A stretch of DNA of 64,000 nt from Omphiscola glabra (Eukaryota; Mollusca; Gastropoda; Lymnaeidae), in the NCBI GenBank assembly GCA_964017045.1, contig OZ024794.1:23789359-23853358 (forward strand). Reading direction: 5' to 3'. Below the pieces are notes generated by a model that worked only from the letters and a program-made list of their open reading frames with translations, was not told the origin of the DNA and ran no database searches. Within the stretch, counting starts at the first letter, position 1. Each line of letters begins with the position of its first letter. This document shows, piece after piece, positions 35,737 to 46,395 of the stretch. The position numbers and the translations under genes were made by a program.

Positions 35737-35863
35737 CATCACCGTAGTTATACGGGTAGCGAACGTTGTTGTTATTGTTGTTGTTGTTGTTATTGTTAGC
35801 CGTAGTTTCCCGGAATGCAACAAGGAGCAGAGCACACACCGGAAATGTCATCAAGTCAAGCAT
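35737..35863 (-). CDS. Exon 1 of a nicotinic acetylcholine receptor-like subunit gene (signal peptide exon, partial gene)
   Basis: This exon encodes the secretory N-terminus of a Cys-loop receptor subunit: 42 codons plus one base. The protein starts MLDLMTFPVCALLLVAF, a short n-region followed by a hydrophobic core typical of a signal peptide, with likely cleavage near TTA (residues 20-22). Eleven consecutive Asn follow (mixed AAC/AAT codons), then VRYPYNYGD. The ATG at 35863 has A at -3; an open stretch upstream in the same frame has only a GTG, so this ATG is chosen. The exon ends in ...GATG followed by gtaaga, a good donor in phase 1. That phase matches the acceptor of the receptor exon at 7962-8104, and the junction codon becomes GAT (Asp). 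The link to the receptor rests on strand, phase and the expected signal-peptide exon; the exon itself has no family-specific motif. Transcription start and 5' UTR are not resolved. Confidence 0.62.
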
Positions 35864-35964
35864 TTTAAAACTCCTTCTGGTCTCAACTTTCTGGTTATTT
35901 CGCACTGAGAAAAAGTTCAGTAAATCCTTTCACGTTGCTAGTGAGAACCCATTTTTTATCTCTT

Positions 35965-36175
35965 GATCTAAAAACAGCATCAAATCTTATGGTCCCATCC
36001 AAATCGAATCAAAATTACAACCGAAAGAGTTTTACCACTCGGTACGCTGTTCACCCACACCACAGCAGTTTGATCTAAAACAGCATCAACTCTTATGGTC
36101 CCATCCAAATCGAATCGAAATTACAACCAAAAGAGTTCTACCACACAGTTCGCCGTTCATCCACACCACAACAAT
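35965..36175. repeat. 107-bp direct duplication upstream of exon 1
   Basis: Two copies starting at 35965 and 36072 share gatctaaaa, cttatggtcccatccaaatc and ttcacccacaccac-type segments. They sit 100-310 bp upstream of the start codon, so they fall in the 5' UTR or promoter of the receptor gene. Confidence 0.85.
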
Positions 36176-36586
36176 CGTTGCTTATCCAACACCTGGTTCA
36201 GAAATCGGACACCCGTGAACATACTCGTGAATCACGCGCCATTGAACTGCGACACATGTCCAGCCGTCACAGGACACAACTCATGATGTCCTCTCGTTGG
36301 CATGATCACAAGACACTAACCCACCATATCTTGATATAAGCGGCGGGGAGGGAAAAAAACCCAACAATCCACGGTGAAAGTTGATTTTAACACAAACCCC
36401 AGAGGGGGGGATAGAGTTTCAGAAATCGCTCAATGGTTCAGCCACTATCTCTGTCCCGTTACGTCAAGGAATATACGAAGTCGCCTCGCCTGGTCCCGCC
36501 ACAATCCACTGCTACTCCCCCCGTGCAATTATTGCAAACGGCTAAATTGCTCCACTCAGGAGCAGTCCCGTGCACGCGCGAACGTT

Positions 36587-36647
36587 GTTGCTATCTGTAG
36601 GCGAAATTGTTGCTCTCCGTAGGCGAAACTGTTGCTATCTGTAGGCG
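36587..36647. repeat. 22-bp tandem repeat, 2.8 copies
   Basis: Copies of gttgctatctgtaggcgaaa in a relatively GC-rich 250-bp segment upstream of exon 1. Confidence 0.85.
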
Positions 36648-36659
36648 TACAAAAAGCCC

Positions 36660-38560
36660 GTCAACGTAATGCGGATAACTAGTTAGATGATTTTAAGGAT
36701 GTAAATATATGATTTTACAGATTTAGCGACATGTTTTCTTTTTTAACAGATGACACTAGATGACTTCACAGATTTAAAAAAAAAATTAAGCACACAATTT
36801 TTTTCTTTACATTTTTCGACAATGCCAAATAATTTTGCTCTCACAGACAATCCGATTTTCCCCATCGCTATGCATGCGTTGTCCCGATTGGCGTACATCT
36901 TGAGTTTATTAAGAATAAAAAACAAACTATTTTCCTACAGTTTTGCTGCCAAATACATCAGAGAGTTAGGTGATATGTCAGTGCTATACAATAATATCTG
37001 CTCACTGGTCAACAACATAAACGTGGAGCAAGACTAGCGAGCTGTACATGGACGGGAGCCCAACATAATGACAAATGACCACTGGCCAGGTGAGCAGGGT
37101 GCCCTCCAGATGTCAGTTGGGAGTGTGACCTCGTGGATTATCATTATCCGGCATCGAGATATTTGTTTCAAGTAATGGATCTGCAGTTAGAGAGATCAAG
37201 TTCTCACGAGATGCGCAGGTTTCTGTCCATGACTGAATGTGAGATTGTGGCAGTATGAGCTACTCATTGAGACACACACAGATATTATCTAACTCACACA
37301 TCTGAGATCCATATTACCTTACCGGAAACGATAAACATGTCTCTCCTAAACCTACACAAAATATGGAGTTTTACTTATTATCAAAAATGATTTTTTTTGT
37401 GTCATCAGTCATTACTATTAGGAGCTGCTTAACTTTGATTAAGTGCCTCCTGGGGTAAACTCTCAAAAGTTACCGCCCCCCTGACACAGATAAAAATACT
37501 ATTTATATTATGCCTTATATATATAACCCAAATGTGCCCCCGGGGTTTCCCCCTAAGCCCCTCCCCCCCTTTTTTAAGTACGCACGCAACCGGTTTATCC
37601 CGTGATAAGTGTTAAACTCAGTCAATGTATTGCATTTTGGAATACAAAATAATAATTGAAGCTTAAACATTCAGTTTATCCTTAGCAATTATAAGTATGC
37701 AAGGCCAGTGGCGAGCTGCCTGTGATCTACACATTAAGGTAGATCTGCATACTTCGAATAGGGGAATCGAAGCACAGCTGTGTATTAGCGTGTTTTTGTA
37801 TATGCGTGTGTCTTCGTGAGTGTGTGTGTTCGCATGTGTGAGTGTGTTTGTTCGTGCGTGTGTGTATTTGTGTGTATGTGAGTGAGAGCGTGTATGTGCG
37901 TGAGTGTTTTGTGTGTATTACGCCCCTGTGTTTTCCGGGAAAGTGTGGATGGAGTTAGAAGCTCACAAGATCCTCTATCAAGTCATAAAATCCTTGAATG
38001 TTTGAACAGTAAAACTGATTTTTCAAATTAAAAGTACACCGTAGCACCATAACTCATATGTCAAAATTCCTTATGTCCAATTTATAGAAGAGATGTATGC
38101 TGATGTGATGGTAGAAAAGAATACTGACTCCTTTACTGCACAGTTAGATATAAAATAGGCTAATAGAGAGCAGTGAGAGATAACACTGGCGGTGACGTAG
38201 ACAGAGAGGAAATAGTGGACTCCAAATTTACGACAAACATTGGGGTTGGGGGGGGGGGGTTTAAACCAGGGTTCTTTTAATCAACATTTAATATTAAACT
38301 TAATCCGAAATAAACAATCTTTTGGAAAGTGGGTGGTTGGGAGTAATCCTGCGATGAATAAACAAGAAATGTATGCTTACGCTGTTCATTAATATGTAAC
38401 TAGAGTCAATGATAATCCTCTTTTGCACTGATCATGATACTGAATAACGACAGTGTATCGTTGGCTTGGTTTTAAATAATAAACCCCTGAGGAAATGTTG
38501 CAGTCTATGACTTGAATGTAACTTAATGAAATATTAAACTTAAAAATTGTGTTAGAATTT
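36660..38560. other. Upstream flank, non-coding
   Basis: Contains a (TG)n-rich stretch at 37795-37915 and C-rich patches near 37480-37570. No exon recognised. Confidence 0.35.
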
Positions 38561-38568
38561 TCTGAACG

Positions 38569-39088
<520 letters not shown>

Positions 39089-39130
39089 AACTTAGCAACT
39101 TTCTAACCTCAAACTGAACACATCTGCGCC

Positions 39131-39405
39131 ATCACGACATGTATCACGCTGTGTATCACACCATGCATCACGACATCGATCACGCTGTGTATCACGCCGT
39201 GTACCACGCCATGTATCACGCCGTGTACCACGCCATGTATCACGCCGTGTACCACGCCATGTATCACGCCGTGTACCACGCCATGTATCACGCCGTGTAC
39301 CACGCCATGTATCACGCAATGTATCACGACATGTATCACGCCGTGTATCACACCATGCATCACGCCGTGTATCACACCATGCATCACGACATGTATCACG
39401 CCTTG
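39131..39405. repeat. 12-bp repeat organised as 24-bp dimers
   Basis: Basic word cacgccatgtat, alternating with cacgccgtgtac in the core, so the true period there is 24 bp. The frame gives YHAV/YHAM. Edges carry caccatgcat and cacgacatgtat variants. Confidence 0.95.
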
Positions 39406-40620
39406 TTGTATCCGTAATTCGCCAACATTGAGACTAAGAAACGATACCGAAATCCGTTGAAAAAAAAAAAGAAGAACAAAGTGGGAGATTATCAAATTCT
39501 GTCTCTAGTCGGTTCTCCGTGGACGTGTTCTGGGAATATTGAGGTCGAAGTTATTATTATTATTTTCAAAATTATCCACTTGGAGCTTAAAGAGTAAAAA
39601 AAAAAAAATTTGGTAGCTATTTAAATGTTTTTTTTTTTTTCTAACACAAATCTCAGTTTGACTATCGCTCAAAACTACACACAAAGTTACAAAGACGATG
39701 CTGTCATCATGATTAACAACCAAGATGGCTGATTAAACTTGGATGCAATCGGTTGCAATATGAAAGCAACGTGGGACGAATTTCTCTACCGAAAATTCGG
39801 TCTCGTATGTCATTCTTAAAGTCACGGAAATACTGATCCAATGTGATTTGTACCCTGACTGTTCTTATGATACCGCTTGTGTGATTTCTGTACCTTCACT
39901 TTTGTCCTAGAAACCAAAAAAAAAAAAAAATGCATTTGATTCGTTTTTTAGTTGTCTTAAGTGTCCCATTTCTTCTTTAAAAAAGGAAGTCGTTTGTTTT
40001 CCCAAAATGCATCACGATGTAAGAGAATTTGTCTAAATAATTAAATAATTTCTAAGGGAATTTTTCACACCACATCCTATATGCTGAGTTAAGGGCCCTT
40101 TTTTCTCTCTCTCTTTCAACACGCACCCAGTCATGACTGATAAACGAATGATAAAAAAATATAACAAAATAAGGAGACTTATTTTTAAAAAGATATGTTG
40201 GGATAACTGTCCACAGACCCCACGCGGAAATATCGTTGAAGGAGAACCTTCGCTCATCTCTTAGGTTGCCCAACGATGAAAACAAAGCTGACGTTTGTCT
40301 GGAACGTGTTCTCCGTCTGTTATCATCAACTGAGATCAGATCCATCAACCTAGTGACATATTCAAGATTGAATAACCACTGAAGCATCACCGAAATGTCC
40401 TACGACTGGTGCTCAACTTTGAATGAACGCCCATATGTTCTCACACGCGTCTAAAATGCCCGTAACGTCTAATCCACGGATTGTGTTACTAAATATCTCC
40501 CGTTTATGGCAGTCCCAGGCAGCCTTATGTCATATTCTCCCAAATCTCCGAACGTTAGCGCCCATGGACAGTGAGGTCGATCGATTTACTGTTGGCTTGA
40601 ATGTGAGTAAACAAAAACAT
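39406..40620. other. Non-coding stretch
   Basis: Poly-A and poly-T runs near 39596, 39629 and 39917. The minus-strand frames at 40052-40390 show no family motif. Confidence 0.3.
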
Positions 40621-40621
40621 A

Positions 40622-40985
40622 GACGGATGGAGGGGGGATGAATTGGTGGAGGGGGGAATGTGTGGAGGGATGAAGGGGATGAATGCAAGGAGGAATGAAT
40701 GCAAGGAGGGATGAAGGGGAGGAGGGATAAATGGGTAGAGGGATAAATGCAAGAGGGATGTAGGGGATGAGGGATGAATGTGCGTAGCGAAAAAAGGGAG
40801 GAAGGATGAAGGGGAGAAAGGATGAAAGGGAGGATGTATGAAGGGGAGGAGTGATGAAGTGAAGGAGAGATGAAGGAGAGGAGGGATGAAGGGGTGGATG
40901 GATGAAAGGAAGGTTGATTAGATGTAAGGAGGGATGAAGGGGAGGAGGAATGAAGGGGGGATGAAATGAGGGAGAAAACTAGTGA
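40622..40985. repeat. Purine-rich irregular minisatellite (gggatgaagggga type)
   Basis: About 360 bp of plus-strand G/A with words such as ggagggatgaaggggagga at 13-15-bp spacing. A polypurine tract of this length can form triplex structures. Confidence 0.85.
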
Positions 40986-41440
40986 GAGGAAATCGAACTA
41001 TGAGTGGAAGTTGTTGATGTGATAGATCGATGGGGTGAAGGATTGATTTAATTCAAGTGTTATATCGTGAATTAACTTATTGCAAGACGTTGTACTTTTG
41101 TGTAAGCCAAAATGTAGGTCAGCGGGAAAATGAAAAAAAAGAGAAAGAAATTGAAATAGAAAGAATTTAAATATCTTAAGAATGGCCCCCGAAGCAGTGA
41201 TGAAATTGCAACAGTTTCACAATGGTACCTAAAAAAATGTAAAAGGAGTTTTAATATCCAATATTCGATCCCGAGGAAAGAAACGTATTTTAACAATTCC
41301 CCCCCCCCCCCCAACCCCCCTAGAAATTATGTTGTTACTATATGACGAGATACATTTTCAAGTTTTCAGATTAAATGCTATCGAAATGAAGCAAAAAGTA
41401 CTTTTAAGATGCTATATAAAAGTAAGTAGGTCTATATTCT

Positions 41441-41500
41441 TTTCGTGTCATCTGTGGCGCCCAACCGGGCCAAGGACTAAGGGACACGATGATGATGATA
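41441..41500 (+). mobile_element. 60-bp 3'-end copy of the LINE family at 59.2-60.3 kb
   Basis: It contains gtgtcatctgtggcgccc, then ccaaggactaagggacacg, and ends in (ATG)n. This aligns nearly base for base with the 3' end of the 59-kb LINE (tgtcatctgtggcgccc, then ccaaggactgagggacatg, then ATG repeats). Severe 5' truncation is typical of target-primed reverse transcription. Confidence 0.85.
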
Positions 41501-41586
41501 TTTTTTAATGACGGTGTCTTTTTGGTTTAAGCTTAACGGCAATAAAAAAATTATGATCTGTTCTGCTGTATAAAAGACAGCCAACA

Positions 41587-41702
41587 GTTGCAGACTCTCC
41601 GACCCAATCCTTCTGCGGTTTACTTAGTACTCCGACCCAATCATTTTGTGGTTTACTTAGTACTCCGACCCAATCAGATTGTGGTTTACTTAGTACTCAG
41701 AT
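41587..41702. repeat. 33-bp tandem repeat, 3.5 copies
   Basis: Copies of actccgacccaatc followed by gtggtttacttagt. Confidence 0.9.
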
Positions 41703-41956
41703 CTCAGGCAAAATTGAGATTCATTTCAACCACTTCTTATAATTCAAAGAATGTTAAAATGCCGTGCATATGTCTCTCTACATTTACAATATAAGAGATG
41801 ACTACTTCATGAGTACTGCCCAAAGGTATTAGCCAACAGAACCATTTCTTAAAACGTAAGTGTGTGGAACCCCCCCCCCCCTTTTATCTCCCCCTCCCCC
41901 CATTAGGCCAATGTCTGAACATAACTGAACAAAAAATCTAAGCCAGTCAATAACTA

Positions 41957-44900
41957 TTAACACATGTGGATAAGCCAACCCGGCCATTCGGTTAATGACA
42001 ACACATGTGGATAAGCCAACCCGGCCATTCGGTTAATGACAACACATGTGGATAAGCCAACCCGGCCATTCGGTTAATGACAACACATGTGGATAAGCCA
42101 ACCCGGCCATTCGGTTAATGACAACACATGTGGATAAGCCAACCCGGCCATTCGGTTAATGACAACACATGTGGATAAGCCAACCCGGCCATTCGGTTAA
42201 TGACAATACATGTGGATAAGCCAACCCGACCATTCGGTTAATGACAACACATGTGGATATGCCAACCCGACCATTCGGTTAATGACAACACATGTGGATA
42301 AGCCAACCCGGCCATTCGGTTAATGACAACACATGTGGATAAGCCAACCCGGCCATTCGGTTAATGACAACACATGTGGATAAGCCAACCCGACCATTCG
42401 GTTAATGACAACACATGTGGATATGCCAACCCGACCATTCGGTTAATGACAGCACATGTGGATATGCCAACCCGACCATTCGGTTAATGACAGCACATGT
42501 GGATATGCCAACCCGGCCATTCGGTTAATGACAGCACATGTGGATAAGCCAACCCGGCCATTCGGTTAATGACAGCACATGTGGATAAGCCAACCCGGCC
42601 ATTCGGTTAATGACAACACATGTGGATAAACCAACCCGGCTATTCGGTTAATGACAGCACATGTGGATAAGCCAACCCGGCCATTCGGTTAATGACAGCA
42701 CATGTGGATAAGCCAACCCGGCCATTCGGTTAATGACAGCACATGTGGATAAGCCAACCCGGCCATTCGGTTAATGACAGCACATGTGGATAAGCCAACC
42801 CGGCCATTCGGTTAATGACAGCACATGTGGATATGCCAACCCGACCATTCGGTTAATGACAACACATGTGGATATGCCAACCCGACCATTCGGTTAATGA
42901 CAGCACATGTGGATATGCCAACCCGACCATTCGGTTAATGACAACACATGTGGATATGCCAACCCGACCATTCGGTTAATGACAACACATATGGATATGC
43001 CAACCCGACCATTCGGTTAATGACAGCACATGTGGATATGCCAACCCGACCATTCGGTTAATGACAGCACATGTGGATATGCCAACACGGCCATTCGGTT
43101 AATGACAGCACATGTGGATAAGCCAACCCGGCCATTCGGTTAATGACAGCACATGTGGATAAGCCAACCCGGCCATTCGGTTAATGACAACACATGTGGA
43201 TAAACCAACCCGGCCATTCGGTTAATGACAGCACATGTGGATAAGCCAACCGGCCATTCGGTTAATGACAGCACATGTGGATAAGCCAACCCGGCCATTC
43301 GGTTAATGACAGCACATGTGGATAAGCCAACCCGGCCATTCGGTTAATGACAGCACATGTGGATAAGCCAACCCGGCCATTCGGTTAATGACAGCACATG
43401 TGGATATGCCAACCCGGCCATTCGGTTAATGACAGCACATGTGGATAAGCCAACCCGGCCATTCGGTTAATGACAGCACATGTGGATAAGCCAACCCGGC
43501 CATTCGGTTAATGACAGCACATGTGGATATGCCAACCCGGCCATTCGGTTAATGACAGCACATGTGGATAAGCCAACACGGCCATTCGGTTAATGACAGC
43601 ACATGTGGATATGCCAACCCGACCATTCGGTTAATGACAGCACATGTAGATAAGCCAACCCGGCCATTCGGTTAATGACAGCACATGTGGATAAGCCAAC
43701 CCGGCCATTCGGTTAATGACAACACATGTGGATAAGCCAACCCGGCCATTCGGTTAATGACAACACATGTGGATAAGCCAACCCGGCCAATCGGTTAATG
43801 ACAACACATGTGGATAAGCCAACCCGACCAATCGGTTAATGACAACACATGTGGATAAGCCAACCCGGCCATTCGGTTAATGACAACACATGTGGATAAG
43901 CCAACCCGGCCATTCGGTTAATGACAACACATGTGGATAAGCCAACCCGGCCAATCGGTTAATGACAACACATGTGGATAAGCCAACCCGACCAATCGGT
44001 TAATGACAACACATGTGGATAAGCCAACCCAGCCATTCGGTTAATGACAACACATGTGGATAAGCCAACCCGGCCAATCGGTTAATGACAACACATGTGG
44101 ATAAGCCAACCAGGCCAATCGGTTAATGACAACACATGTGGATAAGCCAACCCGGCCAATCGGTTAATGACAACACATGTGGATAAGCCAACCCGACCAA
44201 TCGGTTAATGACAACACATGTGGATAAGCCAACCCGGCCATTCGGTTAATGACAACACATGTGGATAAGCCAACCCGGCCATTCGGTTAATGACAACACA
44301 TGTGGATAAGCCAACCCGGCCAATCGGTTAATGACAACACATGTGGATAAGCCAACCCGACCAATCGGTTAATGACAACACATGTGGATAAGCCAACCGG
44401 GCCATTCGGTTAATGACAACACATGTGGATAAGCCAACCCGGCCAATCGGTTAATGACAACACATGTGGATAAGCCAACCCGGCCATTCGGTTAATGACA
44501 ACACATGTGGATAAGCCAACCCGGCCAATCGGTTAATGACAACACATGTGGATAAGCCAACCCGACCAATCGGTTAATGACAACACATGTGGATAAGCCA
44601 ACCCGGTCATTCGGTTAATGACAACACATGTGGATAAGCCAACCCGGCCATTCGGTTAATGACAACACATGTGGATAAGCCAACCCGGCCAATCGGTTAA
44701 TGACAACACATGTGGATAAGCCAACCCGACCAATCGGTTAATGACAACACATGTGGATAAGCCAACACGGCCATTCGGTTAATGACAACACATGTGGATA
44801 AGCCAACCCGGCCATTCGGTTAATGACAACACATGTGGATAAGCCAACCCGACCATTCGGTTAATGACAACACATGTGGATAAGCCAACCCGGCCATTCG

Positions 44901-46395
44901 GTTAATGACAACACATGTGGATAAGCCAACCCGACCATTCGGTTAATGACAACACATGTGGATAAGCCAACCCGGCCATTCGGTTAATGACAACACATGT
45001 GGATAAGCCAACCCGACCATTCGGTTAATGACAACACATGTGGATAAGCCAACCCGGCCATTCGGTTAATGACAACACATGTGGATAAGCCAACCCGACC
45101 ATTCGGTTAATGACAACACATGTGGATAAGCCAACCCGGCCATTCGGTTAATGACAACACATGTGGATAAGCCAACCCGACCATTCGGTTAATGACAACA
45201 CATGTGGATAAGCCAACCCGGCCATTCGGTTAATGACAGCACATGTGGATAAGCCAACCCGGCCATTCGGTTAATGACAGCACATGTGGATAAGCCAACC
45301 CGACCATTCGGTTAATGACAACACATGTGGATAAGCCAACCCGGCCATTCGGTTAATGACAGCACATGTGGATAAGCCAACCCGACCATTCGGTTAATGA
45401 CAACACATGTGGATAAGCCAATCCGGCCATTCGGTTAATGACAACACATGTGGATAAGCCAACCCGGCCAATCGGTTAATGACAACACATGTGGATAAGC
45501 CAACCCGGCCAATCGGTTAATGACAACACATGTGGATAAGCCAACCCGGCCATTCGGTTAATGACAACACATGTGGATAAGCCAACCCGGCCATTCGGTT
45601 AATGACAACACATGTGGATAAGCCAACCCGGCCAATCGGTTAAATACAACACATGTGGATAAGCCAACCCGGCCATTCGGTTAATGACAACACATGTGGA
45701 TAAGCCAACCCGACCAATCGGTTAATGACAACACATATGGATAAGCCAACCCGGCCAATCGGTTAATGACAACACATGTGGATAAGCCAACCCGACCAAT
45801 CGGTTAATGACAACACATGTGGATAAGCCAACCCGGCCATTCGGTTAATGACAACACATGTGGATAAGCCAACCCGGCCATTCGGTTAATGATAACACAT
45901 GTGGATAAGCCAACCCGGCCAATCGGTTAATGACAACACATGTGGATAAGCCAACCCGACCAATCGGTTAATGACAACACATGTGGATAAGCCAACCCGG
46001 CCATTCGGTTAATGACAACACATGTGGATAAGCCAACCCGACCATTCGGTTAATGACAACACATGTGGATAAGCCAACCCGGGCAATCGGTTAATGACAA
46101 CACATGTGGATAAGCCAACCCGACCAATCGGTTAATGACAACACATGTGGATATGCCAACCCGGCCATTCGGTTAATGACAACACATGTGGATAAGCCAA
46201 CCCGGCCATTCGGTTAATGACAACACATTTGGATAAGCCAACCAGTCCATTCATTAAACGACAGCACATGTGGATAAGCCAACCCGACCAATCATTACAT
46301 AACTATTAACACATGTGGATAAGCCAACCCGACCAATCATTACATAACTATTAACACATGTGGATAAGCCAACCCGGCCAACCATTCAATGACTA
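41957..46395. repeat. 41-bp satellite array, about 108 copies (4.4 kb)
   Basis: The unit contains aacacatgtggataagccaa, then cccggccattcggttaatgac. Variable sites are GCC/GAC, ATT/AAT, AAG/ATG and AAC/AGC, and variants cluster by zone: AAC-AAG-ATT at 41.96-42.4 kb, AGC and ATG forms at 42.4-43.7 kb, AAT forms after 43.8 kb, and a GCC/GAC dimer at about 44.8-45.2 kb. Both array edges carry a different linker (aactattaacacatgtgg). It is the largest feature of the window; 41 bp is not a multiple of three, so there is no open frame. Confidence 0.98.

Noticed and set aside
36331..36345. TATA-like box for the receptor gene (minus strand, cttatatcaa)
   Set aside because: Such words are common in AT-rich DNA and no start-site evidence is available.
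41957..46395. CRISPR-like array
   Set aside because: Units are contiguous with no unique spacers, and the sequence is eukaryotic.
41957..46395. Centromeric satellite with a CENP-B box
   Set aside because: The unit has attcg and a later A at the right spacing but lacks the CGGG half of the box.
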